Source: Tuctoria greenei
Taxonomy: Eukaryota > Streptophyta > Magnoliopsida > Poales > Poaceae
Direction: 5' to 3'
Length of the DNA stretch: 64,000 nucleotides
Assembly: GCA_036927565.1 (NCBI GenBank)
Contig: JAYESD010000001.1
Location: forward strand, 34,075,146 to 34,139,145
Shown: piece after piece, positions 22,489 through 34,035 of the stretch
Position numbering within the stretch: position 1 is the first letter of the stretch
Layout: every line of letters starts with the position of its first letter
Program-made: the position numbers and the translations under genes
Notes under the pieces: model-generated
Database searches by the model: none
Told to the model about the DNA's origin: nothing
Seen by the model: the letters and a program-made list of their open reading frames with translations, nothing else

Positions 22489-23700
22489 TTGAAAGACAAC
22501 ATCCTTTCTGAGGACGGTGTATCGGCTGATCGGATCGTCAGATTGGCTAAAAGATACACGCTGGTAGAACGGGATCTCTACCGGCGCGGTGGCAATGGCA
22601 TCATAATTCGATGCATTGCAAGGGAAGAAGGTCGCGAGCTCTTCGCAGAGATACATGGAGGCGAGTGTGGGAACCATGCGTCTTCCCGCACGTTGGTCAG
22701 TAAAGCCTTTCAGCACGGCTTTTACTGGCCTACAACACTCCAGGACGCAGTGGAGTTGGTGAAAAAATGTTAAGCGTGCCAGTTCCACGTAAAACAAATT
22801 CACACGCCGGCTCAATCACTGCAAATGATACCTCCTACATGTCCATTCGATGTGTGGGGTATGGACATCTTGGGACCATTCCCAAAAGCCGTCAAAGGTT
22901 ACAGGTTCTTGTACGTCGCCATCAACAAGTTCACCAAGTGGCCGGAAGCTACTCCAGTTGTGACAATCAACAAGCAATCAACAATCAAGTTCTTGAAGTC
23001 CATAATATGCAGATTTGGGGTTCCGAACAAAGTCATAATTGATAATGGAACCCAATTTACAAGTGCTACATTCCAAGAATATTGCAAAGACCTTGGCATT
23101 CAAGTCAGCTACGCATCAGTAGATCACCCAGCAAGCAATGGCCAAGCTGAGAGAGAAAATGCAAAAATCTTAAAAGGACTCAAGACGCGTACACATGAAC
23201 ACTTCAAAAAGCACGGAGCCAACTAGATTGAAGATCTTCCGTCTACACTATGGGCGAACAGGACAACACCTAACCGGTCAACTGGGGAGACACTCTTCTT
23301 CCTGGTGTACGAAGCTAAAGCAGTCCTTCCTCCGAAGATCACCATGGGGTCGCTCCAGGTCAGGACCTTCGATGAAGCCGGGCAGGACCAGCTCTGGCGT
23401 GAAGACCTTGGCCTCGTCGACGAGGGAAGGTGCCAAGCAGTTGTTCGGAATGCATGCTATCGCCAAGCACTTCGGCGCTATCATCAAAGGCATGTGTGCA
23501 ACCGACAGCTCGAGGAAGGTGATCTGGTGCTGCGAAAAATACTAACTCGCGAAGGAATGAATAAACTTTCCCCCAACTGGGAAGGACCCTTCCGAGTGAT
23601 CAAAATATCCCGTCTCGGATGCCTTCGCTTGGCAATTGAGGATGGGATTTCGCTTCCTAATCCTTGGAACATCGAACACCTCCATAAGTTTTATACTTAG
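22489..23700 (+). pseudogene. Tat-A integrase (two stops)
   Basis: HHCC finger (HGGECGNHASSRTLVSKAFQHGFYW...KKC), core with VWGMDILGPF, IIDNGTQFTSATF and NGQAERENAKILKG (the DDE residues are present), and the C-terminal region NWEGPFRVIKISRLGCLRLA. One frame throughout, interrupted by TAA at 22771-22773 and TAG at 23224-23226 (probably a former TGG). Confidence 0.85.
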
Positions 23701-24590
23701 AATCACGGAGGTGAGTCTGTAATTACACACAATGTATGTTATGGAGTCAATATACAAAATCGGGTAGGTCCTCCGGGAGAGCATCAGGACCCCTCCGGGA
23801 GCGTCCGGGAGGTTCAAGTAACACTTGATACAGTCACAGCACTAAAAGTGTAACTACCTGCCCTGGGCTAGTACAAGATGTATAACGCACTTAGCATGGT
23901 CATGTATCCTAAGTGTGTCCTTGTCTCCCCTGTAATCTAGACCTATAATGAAAGACATTGTTGTGAGAAAATAGACTCCACGTGTATTTATTTTTGTACA
24001 AGGCTCGGTATTTCGAATTATTATTTTTATCCTTCTTGTCTATCATGAAGTTGTGCAATTATTTTTAAGTTTTAGTCCAAGTTATTCATATGCGTCACAA
24101 GTTATATCGATGGTCTCTTGGATCTTAACTTTGCTACATAGTCTACTTGCCAGAACGCCAAGCCAACATAGGTCCGGAGTGTGCTATCAACTTAGCCTGG
24201 TCCTGCACCCTAAGTACGCCACTCTACCTACACCCCGACAGGCCATAGTAGGGTGAGTACTAAAAAGGCATATGGATCTAGAAAGATTACATCAATATGC
24301 TTGTTATCATATTGAATTTCTTTGCATCTAAAACTAAATAAGAATGATAAGTCACAAATAATTTATAGACAAGAGGATAAATTTTACTCTTTTTCTTGTA
24401 TCCAATGTGCAGGAAAAACAAAAAACTCATAGCGATGGTGGACGATGCCAGAGATACTAAGCTCCGACATCCTCCAAGGGGGGCCCGCTGTCGACGTTTT
24501 ATATGTTGACGGAAGGTGCCATCAGAGCTACAAAGCTCCAACAACCCTAGGGAGCCCACCGTCATCTTGTTATATGTTGATGGTAGGTGC
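23701..24590 (+). other. Tat-A 3' untranslated region, first part, with tandem repeat
   Basis: No ORF. A palindromic tccgggag block lies at about 23760-23815. From about 24445 there are imperfect tandem units of about 70 bp (...gctaca aagctccaacaaccc..ggg.gcccaccgtc...), and a further unit continues at 33702 on the other side of Tat-C. Confidence 0.6.
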
Positions 24591-25470
24591 TGTCGGTACC
24601 CTCCATACCGGATGCCCCTTGGGATTGCAAAGATCACAAGGAAACTCCATCTACCAGATTTGAAGACCTCCGAAGGCCCCACATGTCAAGCGTAACTGGA
24701 CCTGCTTCCCCGACATGGTTAGTCCTAGGGTCGCCACGTGTATCATAAGACCGGAGCTATCACCCACACATGGGAAGCTCCGGTCAGAATACCAGTATGG
24801 CACCCCCGGACCTAACCCCAGACAGAGGGAAGCTCCGGTACTGACACGTGTCCAGTAGCACCGGACCTACTCGTCCACGACGGTAAGCTCCATTGCTGCC
24901 ATGTGGCGACTGCCGGATTTTCAACTTCAAGAATCAGGCTGGTGGACCCCCCAATGACTCCGGACCTTCGAGGAGCAATCAAAGACTTCAAGACCCGATT
25001 AAGTGTCATTAATACCATATTAATGACACACGATCGGATGGCCCTTAATACTGGTAACGGCACTGTTAAGGCCCGTTACCAGGCTATTAAGGTAATTAAC
25101 CTCATTTATTGTGTATCAAGCATGTGTAACCGTCGGGGCCACATGTCGGGCCAGGCTAACGGTGTAACGACCAGTCCTTGTACTATAAAAGGACTGGTCG
25201 ACGATACACAAGGGACGGTTCCAGACCACGACTGAACTCCCTGAGCTAGACGAGCTTCTTCTTCTGGAGCTTCTTCTAGACTCACACGCTTAATACATCA
25301 CCAACACACCCCGTGGAGTAGGGTATTACGCTCAGGCGACCTAAACCACGTAAATCTTTGTGTACACATGTCTTTCACCTTCTTGAATCTATGTGCGCCC
25401 TTCACCGAACTACAACTCCTCGATCTATCAAAGATAGTGTCGGGAGATCTGCCGGATCCAAACGTCGAAG
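24591..25470 (+). repeat. Tat-C 5' LTR
   Basis: Starts TGTCGGTACCCTCC. TATAAAA at 25184-25190. The end reads GTCGAAG where the 3' LTR has GCCGACA, so the terminal CA has mutated. Confidence 0.9.
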
Positions 25471-25472
25471 GT

Positions 25473-25490
25473 TGGCACGCCAGGTAGGGG
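25473..25490 (+). other. Tat-C primer-binding site
   Basis: TGGCACGCCAGGTAGGGG lies two bases after the LTR. Its complement ends in CCA as a tRNA 3' end would; the tRNA is not identified here. This site is deleted in Tat-A. Confidence 0.75.
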
Positions 25491-25507
25491 CGCCTGAGAT
25501 TTCAAGT

Positions 25508-27698
25508 ATGGTGAACTTAGCTGCTAGATCATCCAACGGAAACCCTGCTATTCAACCCACTGGGGGCAATCCCTCCAACATGCAGCAACCAGCAGGTGCC
25601 GTGGCTCCAGCAAGAGTCATGCCTCCACCGCCACCGCCTGCACCAGCACGTCAAGATGGGTAGCGTGATGGTGCATCGACGTCGGTCACCGCATCGACGA
25701 ATAACAACAACTTTGAACACGCACTTCATGCAGCGCGTGCTCTCCTCCAATGTCCACCACCTCCAGGTGCATCCCAGGGTGCAATGGAGCAGTGGAGGGC
25801 TGATGTGGAACATCTGGTTGCAGTAGCAGCCGATCGCATCAGCAACCAAGGTCCTCCTCCTTCGGGGCGAGCCCCATCGCAGCGCCGGACCGTGTCTTGC
25901 AGACTTGGTCCGCATGCTTCCCAAAATAGGAGGCGTGCTGCGTCACAGCAAGTTACGTTGCTACCTTCTGGGGCGCGACGTACTCATATGGTAACTAGGC
26001 TTTCAACTCATGACCTCCGGGCAGAGCTTGATCGCCATTACCGTCAACAGGACGGCCGTGTCCATATCGAGCGTGCTCGCGAAAGGTGAGAGGATCGAGA
26101 CAGTCCTGCTCCCAAGGGAGTAGGAGGAGGCTGTTCAGCACTTGCCATGCACCTACGCATGGTCAGATGGCCACAAAAGTTCCGGCCTCACCTGCTGGAG
26201 AAATTTGATGGGACAGTTAATCCCGCTAAGTTTATCCAAATTTACACCACCGCAATCATTGCGGCCGGAGGTAACGAGGCCGTAATGGCCAACTACTTCC
26301 CGGTGGCCTTGAATGGGACCGCTAGGTCCTGGTTCATGAGCCTTCCTCACAACTCCATCAATAGTTGGGAGGAATTGTGCCAACAGTTGACCGCCAATAT
26401 CGGGAGTTCATATACCCGGCCAGGCACCGAGCTGGACCTTTTTGTAGTCGTGCAGAAGGGGGGAGAATCCCTGCGCTCATTCATCCAGAGGTTCTCCCAG
26501 GTATGAAACACCATTCCTTCTATCTCTAGCGCCTCTGTTATTGTGGCATTTATACAGGGCGTACGAGATAAGAAGATGTTGGAGAAGCTAGCGGTCAAGG
26601 AGATCACCAGCGTCACGGAGCTCTTCAGCTTGGCAGACAAGTGTGCCAAAGCTGCGGAGGGCCGTGAAATGCACTCCAAACCACCTCCGGATGATGGCAA
26701 AAAATCCTCCAAAGGCGAAGCCACTACCTCAGGGAGTGGCAAAAAGAAGAAAAAGTCCAACGGCAAGAAGAAGCCGTCGGCCGGCACATCTACCGCTGCA
26801 GTTGCTGCAGCTCTGGGTGGTGAGGGGCCACGCCTCGAGAAACGACCTCGACCGTCCTCTGAAGACGGTGGCAACTCCAAAGTCTGGTGTCCTATCCACA
26901 AATCGAACGGCCACAACTTGGAGGACTGCCGGGAGGTCCAAAACCTTGTCGAGCGCTACAACAAGCGCCGGGTAGAAGTTCCTTTCCATTAGAGGGAAGG
27001 AAAACAGAAGGTCGATGAAGCTCCAGTTGAAGAGGAGTTAAGCTTCCAGGACCCTAAAAAGGTCCTGAAGGCTGTTCACACCTTCATCGACTACGACTCC
27101 GTCGTCTCTAACAATGAGCGTCGGAAGACCATGAACACCATCTTTGGTGGTACGTGGGACATCACCTCCTGCCGTGTCCTCAAGACCATGCGGCGGGACA
27201 TGGCCTCAGTAGCTCCTACATCCAAGGCGGGGCCTCACCGAAAGTGGATGGACACCACCATCACTTTTGATGCTTTGGACTGCCCTCGGAACATGATCGG
27301 AGCTTGTGAGCTACCTTTGATGGTATCACCTACCATCAATAACATTCAAGTCCACCATGTAATGGTGGACGGAGGTTCGGGGCTGAATCTCATAAGCTTT
27401 GAAGCCTTCGTCAAGCTTCAGCTCCGACCTTTGGACCTTCGCCCCTCCTGACCTTTCTCCAGAGTAGGTCCGGGGGCCATAACCCCACTAGGTGCAATTA
27501 CTCTCCCCGTGACCTTCGGGACTCGGGAGAATTATCGCAATGAGAAGTTGATCTTTGACATCGCACAGATCAACTTACCTTTCAATGCCATTCTGGGTAA
27601 GCCCGCCTTGTACAAGTTCATGGCTGCTGCTCATTACGGCTACCTGGTGTTGAAGATGCCAACACCAGCTAGTGTTCTTCGAACCGTACTGCCAGAGT
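25508..27698 (+). pseudogene. Tat-C gag and protease
   Basis: Start ATG at 25508 (MVNLAARSSNGN), proline-rich N-terminus, gag core (KFRPHLLEKFDGTVNPAKFI, RPGTELDLFVVVQKGGESLR), basic KKKKKSNGKKK stretch, a CX-rich VWCPIHKSNGHNLEDC knuckle-like motif, and protease with MVDGGSGLNLISFEAF at about 27361-27410. All in one frame, with stops at 25661, 26087, 26504, 26990 and 27449. A frameshift near 27680 leads to pol. Confidence 0.85.
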
Positions 27699-28019
27699 GA
27701 CTGCTCTGGAAGAACTTCATGCGCTTGCTACAGGCAGGAACAAGCTTCGAAACCCCCGAGCATTCGTCAACGAGGCTCAACCTCCGTACCTCGCGTGCAA
27801 CCAAGCGGAGACACCGACATCCCCGTCAAGGTCGTCTAAATCGGTTCCAATGCCGCTCAGACCACCCGCATATTAGGAGGTCTGAATGACAAATAGGAAC
27901 TCGCGCTCATCACTTTCCTCGGGGCTAATGTCGACATGTTTGCCTGGCAACCGTCACAATTGCCTGGGATCCCTAGGGAAGTGATCGAGCATAATCTGAA
28001 GATCTAGCCTGACGCTCAG

Positions 28020-28991
28020 CCTATACATCAGAAGCCTCGGGAGCAATCCGTAGAGCGACAGAACTTCATACGACAAGAAGTGAAGAAGTTGCTCGAAGCT
28101 GGATTCATCCGAGAAGTCTTCCACCCAAAATGGCTGGCAAACCCAATTGTTGTACCCAAGGCCGGCGGGAAGCTTCGGATGTGTATCGACTGCACAACAC
28201 TGAATAAGGCATGCCCAAAAGATCCATTCCCACTACATAGAATAGATCAGATAGTGGATTCCACCTCTGGGTGTGAATTACTGTGTTTCCTAGACGTGTA
28301 TTCTGGGTACCATCAAATCAGAATGTCTAGGGAAGATGAAGAACATACTTCTTTTATCATAGTAGATGGATTGTACTGTTATACTGCCATGCCATTTGGT
28401 CTCAAGAATGCAACTTCAACATTTGTACGAGCTATGTACAAAACCTTTGGAGAGCTCATCAGAGACGTAGTGGAAGTGTATGTTGATGACATCGTCGTCA
28501 AGATCAAGGACAAGGAGTCACTCCTTGACACCTTGCAAGCCGTCTTCGACAAGTTGCGGGTCACCCGCACGAAGCTGAACCCAAACAAGTGTGTCTTCGG
28601 GGTTAGCTCCAGAAAGCTTCTTGGTTTCCTGGTAAACCACCAGGGCATAGAGGCAAATCTGGCGAAGATTAAAGCCATTGAGGAGATGCGGCCACCAGCC
28701 CGCATCAAGTACATCCAGAAACTGACTAGATGTCTAGCCGCCCTCAGCCGGTTCATCTCAAGACTGGCAGAACGGGCGCTACCCTTCTTCAAGCTATTGA
28801 GGAAGTCCAGACCATTTCAATGGTCTGGAGAAGCAGAAAAGGCGTTCCAAGAGCTAAAGCAGCTCCTCACCACTCTACCAACCTTGGTACCTCCGAACCC
28901 TGGTGAGCCCTTACTACTTTACATTTCAGCAACCGACGAGGTTGTCAGCATGGTCCTAGTTGCGGAGAGACCAGAACCATCCCAAGCTTAG
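28020..28991 (+). pseudogene. Tat-C reverse transcriptase and first RNase H region
   Basis: The open frame 28080-28991 has LRMCIDCTTLNKACPKDPF, CFLDVYSGYHQIRMSRED, MPFGLKNATSTF and the intact catalytic box VEVYVDDIVVK at about 28470-28500. It continues into the thumb/connection and start of RNase H (LLLYISATDEVVSMVLV) and stops at 28989 (TAG) just before the palindromic linker. Confidence 0.85.
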
Positions 28992-28995
28992 GAAT

Positions 28996-29240
28996 CCAGA
29001 CCCTTCCGGGAGGGTCTGGAGGTTCCTGAAGGTGAGTTTGGGTCCCAGCCCCCAGACTTGGATCTACAGGGAGATATTCCAGAAGATCTGGACCCCTCCG
29101 GCAGGGTCCGGGTCACTCCAATAGAAGCTTCGAGTTCCTCCAGCAAGGACCCGGAGGTCCCCGAAACAGATCCGGACCCCTCCAGGAGGGTCCAGGTCAA
29201 TGTGGAGGAAGCTTCGGGCCCCTCCGGGAGGGTCTGGACA
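28996..29240. repeat. GGACCCCTCCGGGAGGGTCC-type palindromes in pol linker (Tat-C)
   Basis: Four near-perfect palindromes at about 28996-29019, 29088-29112, 29172-29195 and 29214-29240 share the core acccctccgggagggtc. They lie in the linker between the RNase H regions and stay mostly open in the pol frame (encoding DPSGRVRV-like peptides). Confidence 0.8.
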
Positions 29241-29987
29241 GTCCAACGCCTAGTGTACTTCATCAGGGAAGTACTACATGATGCCAAGACTCGATACCTA
29301 GAGGTGCACAAGCTGCTCTACGCAGTTCTTACCACCTCCAAGAAGCTTCGCCATTACTTCCAACCTCACAAGATCTCAGTGGTGACCTCTTACCCACTGT
29401 GTGCGATCTTGCATAATCCCAACTCTACTGGGAACATTGCAAAGTGGGCAGCGGAATTGGCCGAATTTGATCTTGAATTCATCCCAAGACAAGCGATCAA
29501 GAGTCAAGCATTGCCAGACTTCGTGGCGGAATGGACCCCCTCTCCATCAAACCCTGGGGGCCCTAGTGAGCATAAGCCGGAACTCAAGGCTCCGGTCTTC
29601 ATCGAACCTCAATGGACCCTCTACTTTGACGGCTACATGCAAAAGCAGGGGGCCGGAGCTGGAGTCCTTCTCCTCGCTCCAACCGGGGAGAAGGTAAAAT
29701 ACATGGTCCACCTTGACTTCAAGGCGACCAACAACATGGCGGAGTATGAAGCACTCATTTATGGACTAAAGGTGGCACTATCATATGGTGTCAAGCAGTT
29801 GTTGGTCAAGGGAGATTCGCAGCTCATCATTAAAAAAGTGAAGGGTGAATGCTCCTGTAACAATCCCCAACTAGCTGCTTATCTCCTTGAAGTACAGAGG
29901 CTTCAGAAGGACTTCGAAGTCCTGGATCTCCACCATGTCCAGCGTGTCCATAACGTCGAAGCTGACGAACTCTCGACGAAAGCGTAA
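29241..29987 (+). pseudogene. Tat-C second (archaeal-type) RNase H
   Basis: Part of the 29058-29987 frame. VYFIREVLHDAKTRYLEVHK ends the first RNase H connection. Then WTLYFDGYMQKQGAGAGVLL, NNMAEYEALIYGLKVAL and LLVKGDSQLIIKKVKGE give the acidic residues of the extra RNase H. Stops with TAA at 29985. Confidence 0.85.
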
Positions 29988-30281
29988 ACCGGAGCTCCGA
30001 CTCCTGACGGAACCTTCCTCCGGAGGTTGTCAAAACTCAAAGCTCAGCCTGTCGAACTGAGCGAAGGGGGCGAGACCAGCATCCCGAAGCTGGCGGTCCC
30101 GATGGCCCTGTTACCATGGAAGCCATCAAGGGTCGTAGGTGCTGTCGGAAGCTCCGAGCAACCCAGCAAGCAAGACTCAAATGCTCAAGCAAGCTCCGAT
30201 GCATGGATCTCGGAGATCCGGAGCTACTAAAAAGACAATATCCTTCCTAACGATGATGTATCCGCTGACCGGATAGTCAGA

Positions 30282-31439
30282 TTGGCTAAAATATACATGC
30301 TAGTAGAAGGGGATCTCTACCGGCGCAGTGCCAACGGCGTCCTAATGCGGTGCATCACAAGGGAAGAAGGCTGCGAGCTCCTCGCAGAAATCCATGGAGG
30401 CGAGTGTGGGAACCATGCATCTTCCTGCACGCTGGTCGGTAAAGCCTTCCGGCATGGCTTTTATTGGCCTACAGCGCTCCAGGATGCAACTGAGCTGGTG
30501 AAGAAATGCAAAGCATGTCAGTTCCATGCAAAGCAAATTCACACACCGGCTCAGCCTCTACAAATGATACCTCCTACATGGCATTTCGTTGTGTGGGGGA
30601 TGGACATCTTGGGACCTTTCTCAAGAGCCGTCGGAGGTTACAAGTTCCTGTATGTTGGCATTGACAAGTTCACCAAATGGCCGGAAGCAACTCCAGTTGT
30701 GACTATAAATATGCAATCAACTATCAACTTCTTGCAGTCCATCGTATGCAGATTTGGAGTCCCAAACAAAATCATAACAGATAATGGGACCCAATTCACA
30801 AGCTCTGCTTTCCAAGGATACTGCGAAGACCTCGGCATCCAAGTCAGCTACACCTCCGTATCTCACCCGGCAAGTAATGGCCAAGCCGAGAGAGCAAATG
30901 CAGAAATCCTAAAAGGACTCAAGACGCGCACATATGAGCGCCTGAAAAAACATGGAGCCAACTGGATTGAAGAGCTTCCGCCCACTCTATGGGCCAACAG
31001 GACAACTCCAAACCGGTCAACTGCAGAGACACCCTTCTTCTTGGTGTACGGAGCTGAAGCAGTCATTCCTCCAGAAATCACCTTGGGGTCGCTCCGGGTC
31101 CGGACCTTCGACAAAGCCATGCAGGACCAGCTCCGGCATGAAGACCTTGACCTCCTTGAAGAGGGAAGGTGTCGAGCAGCTGTTCGGAATGCCCGATACC
31201 GCCAAGGTCTTCGGCGCTATCACCAACGGCATGTTCACAGCCGACAGCTCGAGGAAGGTGATCTGGTGCTATGGAGAATACAATCCAGAGAAGGGTTAAA
31301 CAAACTCTCCCCCAGCTGGGAGGGACCATTCCGAGTGATCAAAGTATCCCGTCCTGGATGCGTTCACTTGGCAACCGAGGATGGGACACCTCTCCCAAAT
31401 CCTTGGAACATTGAGCACCTCCGTAATTTCTACGCTTAA
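30282..31439 (+). CDS. Tat-C integrase (385 codons, open)
   Basis: HHCC finger (HGGECGNHASSCTLVGKAFRHGFYW, KKCKACQFHAKQ), DDE core with VWGMDILGPF, IITDNGTQFTSS and NGQAERANAEILKG, and C-terminal NWIEELPPTLWANRT and WEGPFRVIKVSRPG. All three catalytic acidic residues are present. It would catalyse insertion of the cDNA into the chromosome. No chromodomain follows. The frame before 30282 is broken, so it would need a continuous gag-pol to be made. Confidence 0.85.
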   Translation: MAKIYMLVEGDLYRRSANGVLMRCITREEGCELLAEIHGGECGNHASSCTLVGKAFRHGFYWPTALQDATELVKKCKACQFHAKQIHTPAQPLQMIPPTWHFVVWGMDILGPFSRAVGGYKFLYVGIDKFTKWPEATPVVTINMQSTINFLQSIVCRFGVPNKIITDNGTQFTSSAFQGYCEDLGIQVSYTSVSHPASNGQAERANAEILKGLKTRTYERLKKHGANWIEELPPTLWANRTTPNRSTAETPFFLVYGAEAVIPPEITLGSLRVRTFDKAMQDQLRHEDLDLLEEGRCRAAVRNARYRQGLRRYHQRHVHSRQLEEGDLVLWRIQSREGLNKLSPSWEGPFRVIKVSRPGCVHLATEDGTPLPNPWNIEHLRNFYA

Positions 31440-32820
31440 TATCATGGAGGTGAGTCTGTAATTACATGTGGTGTATGTTATAGAGTCATTGTACAGAGTC
31501 GGGTAGCTCCTCCGGGAGGGCAGCCGTACCTACCCCGTTAGGTCCGCAACGTCCATGCAACACTTGTCACAGTCTCAGAACTAAAAGTGTAGCTAGCTAC
31601 CTTGGGTCAAACGAGAAATGAAACACACTTAGCCTGGTTCCGTACCCTAAGAGTGTGCTTGTTTCCCCTATACCCCGGACCTATAATGAAAGACATCATT
31701 GTGTGAAAACAGACTCCACGTGCATTTACTTTGTACAGGCCATTTTTTATTTTCTCTTCCTTGTCTATAACAAAGTTGTGCAGTTCTTAAGAAACTTTAG
31801 CTCGACCAGTTCATGTACAATTCGAGTTGCATTGTCTATCCTTCCGGGTTCTAACATTGTTGATGGCCTACTCGTCTGAATGCCGCCAAGCCAATCTAGG
31901 GCCGGAGTGTGCTATCGACTTAGCCTTGTCATGCACCCTAAGTACGCCACTCTACCTACATCTCGGCAGGCTGAAGTAAGGCGAGTCCAAAAACGATCAG
32001 ACCTGAAGGAAGCAAGACAGCGCTCTTGATTGTATTTAGAATTGTGTTCGGCCTAAAACTTTCTCGAGAGTAGTAAGCCGCAATGAAGTTATAGATAGGA
32101 AACGGATTTTACTGTTTTTCTTGACTTCAGTGTGAAGGAAAAATAATAAGCTCCGACATCCTCTAGGCGGTTTGTGGTCGATGTTCAAACATTGACATCG
32201 AGCATCTCTGGAGCTACTTAGTTCCGATAAAGCTAAGGGGCAAGCCGTCAACGTGAAGATGGTGGAAACACTCTAAAGTGGAGTCTGACGTTGACACAAC
32301 ACGTGTTGACGGAGGTCACTGCCGGAGCTTCCAATCTCTGACACCCCAGAAGGCTAACCATCGATGCTTTACGCGTCGATGGAGACTACTGCCGGAGCTA
32401 CTAAGCTCCGACGATGGTCAATGCCGGATCCACTAAGCTCCGACAGCCTCAGGGGGCCTACACTATCGAAGACTTCGGACCTACATTCTACAAGTTCGAA
32501 GCACGCAAGTCTTCAACACCACCTTTGTCTCACTTGGCCCCCTGGTAGATGTACACAATTTGATTGTGAACATGTACCAAGGGGATGTAACGATTTTCGT
32601 ATCGGGAACCGGCGACCTTCAATTGCGTGAGATCCGCACACTCATATCTCACCTGCCGCCTCCTGGATATGCCACGTGACATAAGTTTAACTGCGAACTA
32701 TCGCTAACAGCACGATCGAAGACCCTTGAAGACACGGCTCAAAAACCAAAGAATGGACCCACCTACGGCAGAATGACTTCATCCAAAAGGTCTCTCCCAG
32801 AGGTGAGCCCAGGGGGCCAC
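31440..32820 (+). other. Tat-C 3' untranslated region and polypurine tract
   Basis: Non-coding, with diverged repeats of the form actaagctccgac...cggagctac between about 32145 and 32460. Compared with Tat-A, the segment holding the antisense gene is missing: the sequence passes from a block like 33850-33884 straight to one like 37790-37900 near 32590. The polypurine tract is at 32801-32820, next to the LTR. Confidence 0.7.
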
Positions 32821-33701
32821 TGTCGGTACCCTCCGTACCGGATGCCCCTTGGGATTGCAAAGATCACAAGGAAACTCCATCTACCAGATTTGAAGACCTC
32901 CGAAGGCCCCACATGTCAGGCGTAACCAGACCTGCTTCCCTGACATGGTTAGTCCCAGGGCCGCTACGTGTATCATAAGACCGGAGCTATCACCCACACA
33001 TGAGAAGCTCCGGTCAGAATACCAGTATGGCACCCCCGGACCTAACCCCAGACAGAGGGAAGCTCTGGTACTGACACGTGTCCAGTAGCACCGAACCTAC
33101 TCGTCCACGACGGTAAGCTCCGGTGCTGCCACGTGGCGACCGCCCGATCTTCAACTTCAACAATCAGGCTGGTGGACCCCCCAACGACTCCGGACCTCCA
33201 AGGAGAAATCAAAGACTTCAAGACCCGATTAAGTGTCATTAATATCATATTAATGACACACGATCGGATGGCCCTTAATACCGGTAACAGCACTGTTAAG
33301 GCCCGTTACCAGGCTATTAAGTGTAATTAAACTCATTTATTGTGTATCAAGCATGTGTAACCGTCGGGGCCACATGTCGGGCCAGGCTAACGTTGTAACG
33401 ACTAGTCCTTGTACTATAAAAGGACTGATCGACGATACACAAGGGACGGTTCCAGACCACGACTGAACTCCTTGAGCTAGACAAGCTTCCTCTTTTGGAG
33501 CTTCTTCTAGACTCACACGCTTAATACATCACCAACACACCCCGTGGAGTAGGGTATTACGCTCAAGCGGCCCGAACCACAAAAATCTCTGTGTACACGT
33601 GTCTTTCACCTTCTTAAATCTTTGTGCGCCCTTCACCAAAATACAACTCCTCGATCTACCAAATATAGTGTCGGGAGATCTGCCGGATGCAAACGCCGAC
33701 A
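32821..33701 (+). repeat. Tat-C 3' LTR
   Basis: TGTCGGTACC...CGCCGACA, 881 bp, TATAAAA at 33415-33421. Followed by the target duplication GGTGC. Confidence 0.9.
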
Positions 33702-34035
33702 GGTGCCATCGGAGCTATCAAGCTTCGACAACCCCAGGGGGCCCGCCGTCGACGTGGCAAAGAGTATCGGAGATAAATACTTCGGACCTAAAATGTACAA
33801 GTTTGAAGTGTTCAAGTCATCAACATACTGTCAAAAAATTTCGGTACATGTTCACAATCGAATTGTGCACATATACCAGGGGGCCAACAAGACAAAGCAC
33901 AGTATATTGAAGACAAAGATAAAGTGAAATTCATGGCAGAAAGAGTGTATTTAATTCATTCAAAGTACTGGATGACAAAATCAGGGATACAACAAAAGGC
34001 AAAAGGAAAATACCTAACTACTGGAGGATCTAAGT
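33702..34035 (+). other. Tat-A 3' untranslated region, resumed
   Basis: Starts with the GGTGC duplication and a further tandem unit (ggtgccatcggagctatcaa), then non-coding sequence up to the stop of the antisense gene. Small frames here (33599-33927) are not supported. Confidence 0.6.

Larger units (their letters stand above)
24591..33701 (+). mobile_element. Tat-type Ty3/gypsy element 'Tat-C' (complete, lacks antisense gene)
   Basis: 9,111 bp with 880/881-bp LTRs flanked by the target duplication GGTGC (24586-24590 and 33702-33706). Order: gag-protease, RT, RNase H, second RNase H, integrase, 3' UTR. Integrase is open; gag-pol has stops and one frameshift. LTRs differ at roughly 5% by eye over 370 bp. 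Unlike Tat-A and Tat-D it has no antisense accessory gene. Confidence 0.9.
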
